Source: Imbricaverruca yamaguchii (taxonomy: Eukaryota; Arthropoda; Thecostraca; Neoverrucidae). Taken from it: a stretch of DNA of 64,000 bases. Where the stretch lies: the NCBI GenBank assembly GCA_034440575.1, contig JAOTOL010001568.1, positions 1-64,000 on the forward strand, in the 5' to 3' direction. Positions 21,869 to 52,130 of the stretch are shown here, piece after piece (within the stretch, counting starts at the first letter, position 1; every line of letters starts with the position of its first letter). A model generated the notes under the pieces. The model was given only the letters and a program-made list of their open reading frames with translations, searched no databases and was not told the DNA's origin. The position numbers were made by a program, and so were the translations under genes.

Positions 21869-23703
21869 TGTGACTGCCCCGCAGGTCAACCTGACACTTT
21901 CGGCTGATGGCCGGACTTGGCGGCGGCCGGCGTGCTCGTTTCCGTCCAGCCCGTGTCCTGTTATAGGTCATTATCGGTGTCGCAATGGTGGAATGCGACA
22001 CGGATTATATGATGGCGCTGACACTTCCCACGCCGCCACTGTTCATCACGGAACGGCGGATGTCATCACATGTCTAGCTATAATTGTCTAGTGGAATATC
22101 GGCTTCCGGGCGTGGTCAAGTGGGGTACATATTGAGTGTTGGGGATGGGAAGGGATTTTTGACACATGCAGGTTGCAGAATGAAACATTTCGTCGAAGAT
22201 ACCAGAATGCGGGTAAACATTAGATAATGCATGACTCTTCGCACGCAGCATAAGCCCGGCTCGTCTGCGGCGTTTTCCACCGTTGCCAGGGAGGGGAGTG
22301 CGATGCCTAGCCGTTTAGAAGCTAAACGTGCTAGAAAGACGAAGCAAAACTGTGCGTCTGGTGTGGGGTGAGATATTGCGATTGATTGCCTACTGCTGTA
22401 CCTGGATTGGATAGGTCACCTTCCAGGCAAATACTACGTCTTCGCAAAATCTGTTTCTTTCGCAAGTTGATCGCAAACGCTTCCATTAACTGCAACCGAT
22501 GTAACCTATGATTTATTGCGAGGGTGTACGTTGATGTTTTGCTGATGCAATGACATTTCAAGTTCTGTATAGAGCATTGTCCCCGGGTCAGGATCGGCCA
22601 ACGGCCGACTTCACGTTTAAAAAGTGGATTCAATGCGATTACTATTCAAACCACTGCTTCCACCCACCCTAGCATCGAAATGGACGACCAAATTGTATTC
22701 AGGAAATAATACAACGATAGCTATTCTGTAGAGCTGAAAGAGTCAAACACAGTAACCTTAGGTTAGTGACCATGAATTACATGGAATGGTAGGTCCAATG
22801 ACAATGTCCGAATATCAATCAAGTCATATATAAGGTTAAGCACTTCGAAATATTTCGCTTTCCGTTGTAATGTCATGTCAAGATGCGAAAACTTCAGACT
22901 TCATTCAAAAAGGTTCCCAAGTTTCACCTTTTATGGCGCCATGACACCAAGACCTGAAATGACGTGAGACAAAATACGAAAGGTCCGAAAAAGACGCCCA
23001 AGATGGTACTCAAGATTGAACTGAGTTTTGTTTTGTGGTTCCCAAGCTATCCACGAAAAGTTGAAGAAAAAGGCAGCTCTTATATCCTCCTCGACATTCT
23101 CCGGATTTCGCGAACTGCTGTGCCAACCGGAGGGCTGGCTGCATGAATCCAAAATGTTCCGAGTGGCCTTTGTCATGGCGCGAACGTTTGACGTGTCATT
23201 CAAGCCCCGATGCTGCCAGTCACACAGCGCATAATAGCGCTGACTTCACGGACACAGGCGCCAATTTCATCACGACGTTCACCTCCCGTTGCGCTGCCAC
23301 CATTCCATGCGTTATGGCCACAGCGAACGTGCATGCACGCTTCTGGAATCGCGCTGCGGTCGGTGCGCAGTGCACCACTCAACGCCCCGCTGCACATCGA
23401 TCGAAAGGGAAGTGCAGCTTGCAACGAGCAGCCGATCGATCCCTAACTGTACCGAATGGATGCTCGAGACTGAGGTGTACCGGTATGCGGAAACACCGTG
23501 TGTGCCACATACGACAACACGATAACGTCTGCGTTTCCCAAAGCGTGGCATGGGCGCTGTATAACCACTGCAGTTGATGCGCCCTAAAACCCAAAAAACT
23601 AACTAACCCAAAGCGTGGCACTCCTACCCAGTGGCGTACCTAGAATTTGCACCAAGGGGAAGGAACTGAGGGATTTGGAGGGGGCCCACCTACCCTCAAT
23701 TTG
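21869..23703. other. Intergenic DNA, no supported gene
   Basis: A GC-rich frame at 21870-22091 (plus) follows an acceptor-like CCCCGCAG, but it has no recognisable domain. Frames at 23143-23577 overlap on both strands and look random. No RNA gene seen. Confidence 0.4.
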
Positions 23704-23707
23704 TTAA

Positions 23708-24516
23708 CCCGTGCCGTCTCTGGGGGTCTTCAACCCCTCCCCCCTCTCATGTTTTTCGCGGATAGTGAACGAACGGTGCGCAGGAGCGCGCCAAAATTTG
23801 GCATAACTTTTCCGACATCAATTTGGCATATCAGGTCAAGCTTTTGAAGTCAAGTTATCTAGGGTCAACGAGTTAATCCAGGTAAAGTGAGGTCACCTTA
23901 TTTTAACGGATACAGAAATTTTTATTTTAATGAAACTTTCCGCGTTTGCATATCTTTATGGATGTAAGAAATCGCACGAGAGGAATTTTCCATTTTTCTC
24001 GTTTTTGACTACTTATAACTTTTGCACACTTGCCTCTTTGAGTTAAAGTTGAAGATTTTGGCTAAAATAAGCATTTTGTATTAGAACAAGTTGACTTCCA
24101 ATGACGTTTCTCGGTCTGCTCTATCCATTAGAAAAGGAAAATTAAAGAAAATTTGAAAACTTAAAATCTTGAAATTTCAAAAAACAATGGCGGAGAGGGG
24201 AGGAACTTGTATGGATCTGATCGATTTCGCTGTCAATTTTTTTTCCAAATAATTTTTGTTTTTCAAATATCCCCCAAAATGAAACCCCAGGGCCAGAAAC
24301 ATGTACTATGCCGTGAAAAGTCGTGAAAATCTAGCCCCCTAGTGACGTCACTTTCTGGGGAAATTGTTCTGGTGGTGGACCCGGGCCCTACTCGTCGAGC
24401 ACTTTCCGATGACACCTCTTTCGGTTTCGTGCGACGCATAGTTTGGATTTTAGATGGGGGGCTATTATCTCCTACCCCCAGGACGTGGTGTGGATCTGAG
24501 CGGAGAGACGGGAAGG
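23708..24516 (-). mobile_element. TTAA-element family 1 copy
   Basis: It starts after TTAA (23704-23707) with CCCGTGCCGTCTC. It ends in a degraded inverted copy before TTTA (24517-24520). It is about 809 bp and reads opposite to the copies at 26866, 50968 and 53504. Shared internal blocks include ACGAAAGAGGTGTCATCGGA, read here in reverse. No transposase frame. Confidence 0.8.
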
Positions 24517-24984
24517 TTTAAAGTCCTGGGTTCGACCACTGTTTATTTTGCAAAGGGCCGCTTTATTTTGTAAATGAATTAAGTGAAAAACTTAGTTGCT
24601 ATGTGGAGTGGACCCAAACTACCATCATAACTTAGAAGTCAACGGATTTCAACCCTATCTCTTGTTCGAATGTTTTCATTTTGGTATCGCTTGATACGTC
24701 ACCTTACACTACCGAAATTACACCTGCACAAATAACTAAAAATGTAATATTTTACGATATCAGACATTCCGGTTAGTGACGCCCACTCGTCAAAACTACT
24801 GCGCACGTGCACGCGTATTTCTTGTGCTTTCCGCGCATTCATATAGCACGCTCGGTGACTGCTGTTTAAAAAAAAACACGTACACTTGTGCGATAACCTG
24901 GGCACTACATGTTCAATGTAGTCGATGCGCTCTATAGCACTAATAACTAACATGTGCCATAATCCCTCAGGTCTTCTTGGGAAA

Positions 24985-25284
24985 TAACACTTTTATGTAT
25001 GTATAACACATTCATAGGTTCGTGCTAAATAGGACGTGCACGTGTATAATACACTGAGAAATTCCTGTTCATTAGAGCGTATACATGTACAACACAATCA
25101 AGGATTCCCGCTAAATGGCATGCATACATACATAATACACTAAGAGTTCCGTGCTAAATAGCACGCAAACATATATAGCTCACTCACATGCCCGCTAAAT
25201 AACTCGTATCCATGTATAACACACGCAGATATCCCGCTTACATGACAAGCATATACATATAACACACTCAGCGGGTCCTGTGAA
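24985..25284. repeat. About 42-bp minisatellite
   Basis: Degenerate units share GCTAAATARCACG, an ATACATGTATAA-like stretch and ACACACTCA. GCTAAAT recurs at 25110, 25153 and 25194, giving a period of about 42. It is continued at 26617-26860 beyond an inserted transposon, and a paralogous array is at about 50600-50963. Confidence 0.8.
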
Positions 25285-26612
25285 CACGCGGCCTGGAGGG
25301 GGGGGGGGGCGTAATCCGCCCACCCCTCCGGTGTTTCGTAGATAACTCCAGATTTTACCGGCCGATATAGGCCATTGTTTGAGTACCTGGTTAACAATGA
25401 AGGGCAAGTTGGTTAGAGAAAGAAAAATGAAATTTGACCGAACATTTTTCCAGTTAGGGGTCGGCAAAGTAAAAAAAAACTTTGTCAGCGCCAGACCACA
25501 AATATCAGCGCTGATGCGCTTCCCGTATATTGGCAAAGAGGAAGCGTTCTTTGCAACACTAGCGACTTGTTTGATGTATATCGTTATGCTACATGGTTTC
25601 AAAGTCATGACAGGTCACCGACGTCAAGTCAGGTCAAGTTCATGCCAGGTTAACAGACGCCCTGGAGGGGTGGAGGACGAAATCCGCCAATCCCTCCGAT
25701 TTTTCGTACACAACACCATATTGAACCGGCCGATATAAGCTATTTTTTCCGTACCAACTTAAAAATGACCGGCGCATTCTCTAAAGCAAGAAAAAATGAA
25801 AATCGGCCGAAAAGTTTATAACATATGGGCAGTAATTTTTTTTTAATCTCAGCGCCAGACCACAAAAATCGGCGCTGATGCGCTTCCTGTATATTGGCAA
25901 AAGGGAAGTATTCTTGACAACACTAGTGACGTGTTTGGCGCGTATTGTTACGCTATATAATTTAAAAGTTATGTTAGATCGCCGAGGTCATCATGACAGG
26001 CTAATGGAACCAAACTTGGTCGACTGGAATGTCGACATAAATGGAAATGACTGTCATTCGATTGATGTCGCTTTGCATGTTACGCCCTACACATCCGCAA
26101 ATATACTGCATTTTATTGTGTGCCTAAGCGTTTCTGTACTTTATTCATGTATTGCACTCCTTTCTTTGCGAATCCGGTTGTGTGAGCCGCCCAACGGAGC
26201 GGTCAGGTGGGCAGCCCGGTTCCGGTAACTAGAGCAGGTAATGACCTGATAAAGTTCTCCTATGTATGTGACCTGAGGTCAAATGGCGGATCTGACACAT
26301 GCATTGCGTCATTAGTAATGTCAAAAACTTCATTAATGGCAAGTTTGGAGCATTTAAACACAATCACAGCAATCCATAACGATGACAAGCCAAGCCACGC
26401 GAAAGCAGAAAATTTTGCAATTTTGACTTCTTTGACCTTGAAGGTATTGACCTAAGGTCACGAAATTTGTACACAATAGAGCTAACTATCGTGCCCATCC
26501 ACCTTGCGAATTTCGTTGCCCTAGCCTTAATGGGAGCCGAGATCTTATGGGGGGGGGGGCGGAATCCGCCCCCTCCATGCGCGTAAGCTTGAGAGGCCCT
26601 CCAGGGCGCGTG
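25285..26612 (+). mobile_element. TTAA-element family 2, two chained copies
   Basis: The left end CACGCGGCCTGGAGG follows TGAA (25281-25284). The right end AGGGCGCGTG precedes TTAA (26613-26616). An internal TTAA (25650-25653) followed by another GCCCTGGAGG end marks a second unit. Bases 25285-25649 and 25654-26010 are diverged copies of each other. The array appears to be a truncated unit joined at a TTAA to a full one, all within the 42-bp minisatellite. No transposase frame. Confidence 0.75.
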
Positions 26613-26616
26613 TTAA

Positions 26617-28790
26617 GTAACACACATACATGCATAATACAGTCAGACATTTCTGCGAAATATCACACATACATGTACAACACACACATAGATTCATTGT
26701 AAATAACACGTATGTACTTAGAGATTCATGCTAAGCAACAAATTTATGTACGTGGAACAAACTCAAAGATTACTACTAAATAACACGTAGACATGCGGAG
26801 CACACTGAAATATTCCCGCGAAATAATACGCGTACATATATAACACACTCACAGATCCCTATCGACCAACGCCGTCCTTTCGGTCAAATCTTCACACCCA
26901 GTCTCATGGGTGGTGCGGTTGAAGACCCCCTCTAAAATCCAAACTAAGCATCGCACGAAAACGAAAGAGGTGTCATCGGAAAGCACTCGAAGAGTAGGGT
27001 TCTGGTTCACCCCCAAAACAATTTTCTCCGAAAAGTGATATCACCAGGGTGGCTGGAATATCACGACTTTTCACGACTTACATTATGTTTTTGACTCTGG
27101 GGCGATCATTTTGGGGAATATATGAGAAAAAAACGAAATTTATTTGGAACGAGAAAAGGACACCGAAATCGATCAGTCCTATAAATGTTTTGACCCCGAA
27201 AAAAAAATAATGTTTTGGAAATTTCGAAATTTTGAGATTTCAGATTTCCTTTAATTTTCCTCTTACAATGGGTAGAGCAGACCAAGAAACGTTGTTCAAA
27301 GTCAACTTGCCCTAATAAAAAATGTTTACTTTAGCCAGAATCCTGCATTTGATCCGCAATTTGGCGAATACGCAAAATTTGTATTTTGTCAGAAACGAAG
27401 AAAATGAAAAATTCCACTCGTACGTTTTGTTCTAGCCGTAAAGATAAGCAAACGCTGAAAGTTTCATTAAAATATCTGTAATAAAATATCTGTTAAAGCG
27501 TGACGACTGGTTGAACGTTTTTGTAGGTGACCTCACTTGACTTTGACTAACTCATAGACCCTAGATGACCTGACCTAAAAAGTTGAATCAGCATGTCAAA
27601 TTGATGTGGGAAAGGGTATGCCAAATTTGGGCGCGCTGCCGCGCGCCGTTCGTCCGCTATCCGCGAAAAACCTGAAGGGAGGGGGCGGCTGAAGACCCCC
27701 TCCTGAGATGAGACGGGTTAAATATCACTCATACACATTGATGTAGCAACGGTTTCGAAATTCGGGGTGACAAGCCAGAGACCTGGTAAGCTAGCTTCAT
27801 GTCGAATGTGTTAGGACAGATTTCCCATCACCATAGAGCCATGCTGTAAGCACGCACAACGTTGCCCTCTTGCAGCATGTAAAACATCAAATATTGCACG
27901 ATGTTTTTTTTTTCGTAGCAAGTATCGCATATTGCTCTCCTTGCCTACCTTTCCCATGTGCTCCTGTTTCACGGGTATCCATTTCGATGCAATGACAATT
28001 AGGGCGGTTAAGGGTGTAGCACTGAAGGCACCCTAGTAGAAGGTGGTGTCCCTCCGACCGGGAAGAAGCGCCTCTATGAAAAGGTTTCATACAGTGCATA
28101 TGCTCGAGTTTTTCAGACAGAAACGCACCTGTTCAAGAAAAAGGCATACCTTGCAAGGAAAGACGCCCTTTCGGGAAGGGCCAGGTGCATCCCGCCCCCT
28201 CGAATTTTCCAACAAGGGGCTCCCTTCGAGACGCTTTCGCAGTGGCGCCGCTCCCAAAAACTGGTGCACCCCAAACACGTGCCACCATGACGGTCCCTGG
28301 ATCCCCCCCTGATTACAGCATTGCCTTCTCGTGGTTATGAACTCCGGCTGGTTATAAAATACGCATTGACGTGTGGCTTCCTTACAAAATTTGACAACTT
28401 CCGTTGAACGGAAAATCCAAGACATAGCAACGAGGTGAGAGGACTTTGAGCAGTTTAGGCTAACCTTCAATCTTGTTATTCGACATTCACATGTTCCGGT
28501 TTGAAATGTTACTCGAGGTTCACCACGGACTATTGTTTCATACCAAATGTGGGAAGGTAAAGGCGAGGAAAAAATACGAGGCGACCAAAGATATCAGTTT
28601 GACCTTGGAAATTAGCTCGATGTTATCACATTATAGTCCCTCCCAAGTCATGTCAATTGACACCCAATTGGTACAAATTGAACACATAGCAAGGAATAGC
28701 GAGAACCTCGAGCCATTCTAGCTATACCTTAACCTTAATATTTGACCTTGATATATCTCGGTTTCAAAATTTTACACGTGGGTTCACGTG
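26617..28790 (+). repeat. Dispersed paralogous segment, copy 1
   Basis: This segment has the same order of parts as 50590-54310. Both contain the 42-bp minisatellite, a family 1 TTAA element, and a GTAGCAACRGTTTCGAAATT block. Both also have a block ending GGCGCCGCTCC near 28250, and an ACATGTTCCGGTTTGAAATG block. This copy lacks the second TTAA element that copy 2 carries at its right end, giving an empty site near 28728-28740. Confidence 0.85.
26866..27717 (+). mobile_element. TTAA-element family 1 copy
   Basis: It is about 852 bp. The left terminus is degraded (ACCAACGCCGTCC). The right terminus, GAGACGGG, directly precedes TTAA (27718-27721). It is colinear with 50968-51801, including the ACGAAAGAGGTGTCATCGGA block and the AAAGCGTGACGACTGGTTGA block. 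It is non-coding. Confidence 0.8.
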
Positions 28791-30085
28791 GGTCTGAATT
28801 AACCGCGAGCCGCAGAGGCGATCCGGTCTCTGTTCCGCCGGCGGTAGGATATCTCACGGCGCTCCACCCGTGCGACGGTGGCTAGGGAGCCGGAGCCACC
28901 GCCTTTCCACCTCAACATGTCACGTAGAGCCTTCTCATTCCGGGCGGCCTCAGCCTGGAATTTACTGCTGGCGGTCACTTACGCTTCTCGGAAACGAGTG
29001 GAGTTCGTCGCGATGCTCAACGTCTTTTAAATTGACTACGTATTTCGGTGTTTTCTCTGCGTACTGTTGTTTTACGCCTTCCATTTTTCCCCATGTTAGT
29101 GAAGTGTATCTAATTGTAATCTGACTGGAAGCAAATATAAATCCATCTGATGGAATCGGTTTGTTTCATAATATCACGGTCATTCATCCGTGAAACCTCA
29201 CATCATGCTTGTTTTTGTTTATTTTCTGTCGGCCACACATCAGTTAGGCATAACGCAGATGTTTCACATCCCTTTCCATACACGTAGAAAGCTAAGATCA
29301 TCAACTGCCTGAGGTGTTCCGATGTAAAAGTTTGTACTACCCTCACCAGGCATGTATGATATTGGCACGTGGGAAAGACACGATCATAAACCCGCATGTG
29401 GACCAATCACCTGCACGACACAATAATGCTGGCATGCGGGAAAGACACGAGTATAGACAATGAGATGCATAATCACCTGAAAGACACAATGACAATGGCA
29501 CGTGTGGGAAAGACACGATTACAAACGCGTAGGCGTACCACCACCGGCATGGTACAGCACAATCCACATGTCCAGTAATGGACACCGTCGCGGTAAAAAG
29601 CTTACGCTAGCGGTCGGCTGCCTCCCCACTGCAGAGAATCTCAAACAATCCCGACAGACGAAGGTCTGAGACAACCACAGGCAGCTGGAATTATCGCAGA
29701 CGTTACAACACACATCTGGCGATGTGCAGGTACAAGCTGATCGCAGGTACACCTGGAGCAGGCAGGCGGCCGGCTGAGTTACAGCCAGCCCGAGATCCAG
29801 TCACAGCACGCATGTTACAAAATGAACATCTACATCGCGCGTACGCAGTAAAGCTAGAATAACAAACGCCTCGACGAAAACGTCACAGCGACACTGCATT
29901 TGGTATACAGTATTGCATGTATAAGCATCACGGTACCTGAGCATAAAATGGTTTGTATATTGTACAAGGTGACCGTGCCCAACCGGCAGACATGCCCCAT
30001 ATATTTGCGCACCTGTTGCGCGCCAACAGTGGCGTCAGCCCACCATCGACCAGCGCACGAGCTGGGAGAGCGCCTGCCACAGCGA
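28791..30085. other. 3' flank of the F-box gene
   Basis: No exon recognised. Three copies of GGCACGTGGGAAAGACACGA-like sequence occur at about 29365, 29430 and 29500. A minus-strand AATAAA (plus 29218-29223) lies about 860 bases past the F-box gene stop. It could serve as a poly(A) signal, but this is unproven. Confidence 0.45.
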
Positions 30086-47291
<17,206 letters not shown>

Positions 47292-47447
47292 ACCAAGGAT
47301 GGTATATAAAATGTCCACTTTTAGCAACCACGCGCGCGCAGGGCGACCGGGCACCCAACGGCCTTGCACCCAACTGAGGCCGAGCCAAGGCGATGTATAC
47401 GAGGTGGCGTCATCCCTACTGCGCAGCTTTCTGCGCATGTCCTTATA

Positions 47448-47455
47448 TGACGTCA
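47448..47455. promoter_or_regulatory. Possible CRE (TGACGTCA) upstream of the F-box gene
   Basis: A perfect palindromic CREB/ATF site lies about 160 bases upstream of the chosen ATG. It sits among GC-rich sequence containing two TGCGCA motifs. No TATA box at a sensible spacing. Regulatory use is inferred from position only. Confidence 0.35.
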
Positions 47456-50388
47456 TCTGGGGTTCCACTTAATACGGGCCAAGCCGCTAACACGCTGTCG
47501 AATATACGCAGCGTATGCATAGTACGGGGGATAAAATGAGGATTGAAGAGGTGCAGGTGCAAAACTTAGAGCGACATAGTCCCGGAAGGGATCTCCAATA
47601 CATTTTATACACATATTATACCCGGAAGAAGGTACAAAGCGAAGTAGGACAGGTGAAATATGGCATAGAATTAGCATCTTACCGCGGCGAAATGCAGTAA
47701 GGGCGTATATGAAGTGAAGTGTGGTTGTCGCCAGGATGGAATAAGGTGGGGAGGGGGGGGTCGAGCCCCTTAATGTACATCAAATTTAGCATTGGGCTTA
47801 TGGTGCTGCATGCCAAAATTAATTGACCGAGAGGCATTTTAACCCCTCTATATGCGGCAGTGCCCCTGATAGAGGAGGGAAGGAAGGGAACAATTGTTTC
47901 TTGTTTAATATCGACAGGACCATAGGGAGCACGTGAGAGGCAGACATTCCTTTTATGGGGGCATCTGTGAACCTCCGTACCAGCTCAGCAACATGGGTGG
48001 AACTTCCAGAAAACGATTTGGGAGACGCAATGCCTGGAGGTAACAGGAAGGCCGATGGATTGGGGTAGGTGGATTCACGCCAGTCGTAAGTGGGGGTTGA
48101 CCCATCCCAAATATATGTAAAATTTCACTCTAGTTCGGAGGTTACATTCGGCGGATGGACTGGAAAGCGGTCAGACGTGGGGTGCTAAAAGCGGTCAGGC
48201 ATGTATTGGCGGCATTCCCTAACAATGTGTTCAGAACTAGATCTGGATGATTTAAAAAAAACTCCTACACGTCCGCGTAGTCGACCTAGTCGGCTTATGT
48301 GCTGTTTCCGATTCAGAGCATGAATGAAGGATCACAATCGAAGTTCGTGGAGCAGAGACTTTGCATATCGTTATTTCAAATCAATGATCATAGGCCGCAT
48401 GAGCAACAATGAAATGGCATATGCCACACCTGTTTCATAGCAGTACCAGAGCCGGTAGCAGTGTCGAGTGCCGCGGGGACGGGCGCAGCTTGTCTGCCCC
48501 TGGTCACAACGGCAGAAGCAAATCACGCCAACAGGACAGTGGGACCGGGCGATACGACGGCAGAGTCAAGTGCCGCCAGGACGGGCCGACACAGGGAGCG
48601 CCGCCAACCCGTCAGTGGTCACAGTGGCAGCAGCAAAACACGCCAACAAATCGGCAGGATCGGGCGGTATGAAACCAATGCAAAGTGCCGCCAGAACTGG
48701 CAACACAGGAGGCGCCGCCAGTCCGCCTGGCCACCTGGTCACGGTGGCAACAACAAACACGGTTACAAAAGGCAGAACCGAGCGACACGACACGACACAC
48801 AGCAGAGACGGTGACACATGGCCGGCAGTGTGAGGGTGGACATCCTATCGCTGCCTGGTGACATGATGGCGGACCTGCATAGATGCCTGCCCCTGCGCTC
48901 TGCCGAGCAGAGTTCTTGCGCAACCAGCCAATGCGCACATGCAACCTAACTCGAGTCAGTCTCCGTCTCACACAACTAGCCACACTCCTAGCTTCGGCTG
49001 CCGGCTACTAATGACGCCCACCCCGGGTCTCACGATGCTCTCATGGAGCAAACTAGCGTTCAAGATACAAAATGACCGCCGAAGTCGTGACCGGAACTTG
49101 GCGGAATATTATGGGATGATGCCTGACCTTTTTCCCGATGGACGATCTCAGTAAGTACGAAGCGAATGTTGATGCAAAATGTAGTAATCGGTATATTTTA
49201 ATGAAGCTTTTAACCTAGAACCGTAATTTATATTTTCCTTCGCATGGCTTTAAATAGCCACCAAATGGTGTTGCACCGCTATAATAACAACAATAGAAAA
49301 TATCCGACGGATGATCTCAATATTTACCGTACTGATTTTCGTCAAAATTGCTCTAAAATAAACTATGGTATGGATTTTGGTACGGTTAAGTAATTTCATG
49401 AGATATAATTATGTGGAAAGCCATTAAATGAGGATTTTCTATACGACATTTTCCAGATGTACAATGTACGAAAGCAAATTTGAGAAATGCGTAAAATGCA
49501 CACTGATCCCTTTCACCGAGGTAGATCCCTTGAGGCATTTGCAGAGAAGAATTCACATATGAAATGTAGTAATCCATTTTTGAAATATGCTGAAAGCGGC
49601 GACACTTTGAGAATATATTGTGCCCGATGGCCCATTTCAGTATTCATTAAATCTATCTCCTTGACAACGGTGTTAATAAAACATTCATCTCGGATTATGG
49701 CTGGTTACATGTGTGTGACTCTGAATAAGTGAAATCGTGATCATTTTCGATCTCGATTTAATGAGTCATTCTTCTCTTCAACTACCCGTATTTCAATCAT
49801 TCATGTAGGCTAAAATCATTCAGAAATTGGCGTTGCCCCACTTGTTTAAATGCCCACTTGTATTTAAAATGTACAGCAAATTTAAAATTGGAGACACCAT
49901 GCAAAAGCTTTCAAACTCAGCTACCAGAGCTGCCATACACCCCCAGTGGACATAAATTAATACCGTTGATTTTGGGTTCTTAAACCTCAGATTGGACGCA
50001 CACATCACTGGACGACGAAAAGCCTTGATAGTAGTCTCCGTGGTAATTAGGTGTTTTAGTACTTTTGATCAACCTGTCCAATTTGGATACATTTTGTGAT
50101 CAGGGTCTTTGCCAAGCAGATATAAGCAATTACGTATACCATGATCATACCATATGACCGAACCGTTTCCGTTGAAGGACATCAGTATAATTAAATGCTA
50201 TGTAATTAAACATAACTAAATGCTACCAGAGATCATCACTCTTTATATTACTCCTCATGCTATCTTGTGAGGTCGCAACACGATGAATGCTGGGTGATGT
50301 GATGATGATGATGAATGACGAATGATGAATTGGCCATGGCCCCCCTGCGCCCACCCTATTCCTACGCCCATGCTTCTAGACGCAGCCG
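47456..50388. other. Upstream intergenic DNA
   Basis: No exon recognised. It contains a 116-bp repeat (next entry) and otherwise unremarkable DNA. Confidence 0.45.
48497..48785. repeat. About 116-bp tandem repeat, about 2.5 copies
   Basis: Units start GTCACAGTGGCAGCAGCAAA and end near GGCGCCGCCAGT, at about 48501, 48618 and 48737. They differ by 10-20%. The open frames over them repeat with the unit and are not proteins. Confidence 0.75.
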
Positions 50389-50485
50389 CCAGAGCAGCGA
50401 CACATGCAAGTAGGATTTTTACATGCATGCGTCACTACTCTGGCGCGAGCAATCCATGTTCTACAGTCGGACATGGATTGCTCGC
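50389..50485. repeat. Two adjacent hairpins
   Basis: Hairpin 1 pairs 50389-50408 with 50424-50443 (about 17 of 20 positions). Hairpin 2 pairs GCGAGCAATCCATGT (50445-50459) with ACATGGATTGCTCGC (50471-50485), a perfect match around an 11-base loop. Together they may be a remnant of a fold-back element or a structured RNA. Confidence 0.6.
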
Positions 50486-50967
50486 GTGATTAGTCGCGTT
50501 GATGCTTTTAGTTTGTTCCATAAAGTTTCCTGGAAATTATGGTGGAAGGCGTTCATTGAATTTATTTACTTGGTATTGATGAAAACATGAGCACGTATAG
50601 TACACACAATGATTCATGCTAAATAGCACTTGCACATGTACCATAATCACTCGGAGCTTCATGCTAAATAATTATTGTATGCATGCATAAGGCACTCATA
50701 GGCTCCGGCTAAATAGGACGTGTACATGTATAATACACTCAAACATTCCTCCCAAGTAACACATGCATGTATAGCACATACATATATTTATTATAAATAA
50801 CACGTAAGTACGTATCATGCACTTACATATTCCTGCTAAGTAACAATTCTATGTATTTCTAACAAACTCAATGAATCCTACTAAATATCACATATGCATG
50901 CAGAGGACATTGACACATTCGTGTTAAATAGCACGTGTATATGTACAACACACTCACAAATCCCTAA

Positions 50968-51801
50968 CCCGCGCCGTCTTTCCGATCAGATCCTCACACT
51001 CCGTCTCCCGGAGGGGGAGGGGGCGTGGGGGGGGGGCGGATGGTAACCCCCCTCTAAAATCCAAACTAAGAGTCGCACGAAAACGAAAGAGGTGTCATCG
51101 GAAAGCGCTCGACGAGTAGGGTCCGGTTCCAGCCCCCAAAACAATCCCCCCAAAAGTGACGGTACCAGGGGGATGGATTTTCACGACTTTTCACGACTTA
51201 CATGATGTTTTTGGCTCTGGGGAGTTCATTTTGAGAATATATGAAGAAAAAAAAAATTTATTTGGAATGAGAAAAGGCGAGCGAAATCTACCAGGGCTAT
51301 GCTTTTGATTGGCCCACAAAATATTTTCTTGTTGAAATTTGAAGATTTTGTGTTTTCAAGTTTTCTTTCATTTTCTTTTTCCATTGGATAGAGAAGACGC
51401 GAAACGTTGTTGGAAGTCAACTTTCCCCCATAAAAAAATGCTTACAATAGCTAGAATACTCAAAAGGAAAAAAGCGAAAGGCTGTAGCCTATAGCGAAAA
51501 AAAGGAAATTTCCCCTGGTGCATTTTGTTGCATCCTTAATAGTAAGCAAACGCTAAAGGGTTCATTAAAATATCTGTATCCGTTAAAGCGTGACGACTGG
51601 TTGAACTTTTTTGGAGGTGACCTCACTTGACCTTGACTAACCCGTTGACCCTAGAGGACCTGACTTGAAAATTTTGAATTAGCATGCTAGCTTGATGTGG
51701 AAAAAGGTATGCCAAATTTGGGAGCACTGCCGCGCGCCGTTTGTCCGCTAACCGCGATTAACCCGAGGGGGGCGGTTGAAGACCCCCAGAGACTGTACGG
51801 G
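50968..51801 (+). mobile_element. TTAA-element family 1 copy
   Basis: It is 834 bp. It starts CCCGCGCCGTCTTTCC after CTAA (50964-50967, a mutated TTAA) and ends GACTGTACGGG before TTAA (51802-51805). It is non-coding. Confidence 0.85.
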
Positions 51802-52130
51802 TTAAGTAACACTCATACACATTGGTGTAGCAACAGTTTCGAAATTGTGGGGGAGGGAGTTGACGAGCCAGAGGCCTGGTAAGCTTGAACAGAATGGAGA
51901 ATGAATGCCCCCTAAGCAATGAATTGAACAGAAAGAGAATGCCCTCTAAGCAAATCGCAACAATCCAGTGCCTTCTTCAATGACCGGCTTTCTGATTTGC
52001 CATCGTTGAAAACGATGTTTGCGATAAAAAATCCTCCGAATTAGCATGTTTCACTCACTGCCTATGAACATCTAGCTTCATGTCTTATGCGATGCGCCAG
52101 ATTTCACACCACCATGGAGCCATGCTGGAT

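Noticed and set aside
21870..22091. Possible exon after an acceptor-like CCCCGCAG
   Set aside because: No domain, no partner exon, and composition alone is not enough.
26000..26230. 116-aa frame inside a TTAA element
   Set aside because: Not preserved in the sibling unit at 25285-25649 or the 20347 copy, and no transposase motifs.
29519..29752. Cysteine-rich 77-aa minus frame
   Set aside because: No recognisable domain or splice context. It lies in the 3' flank of the F-box gene.
48461..48833. 117-123-aa frames
   Set aside because: They follow a 116-bp tandem repeat in different frames, with no domain and no start context.
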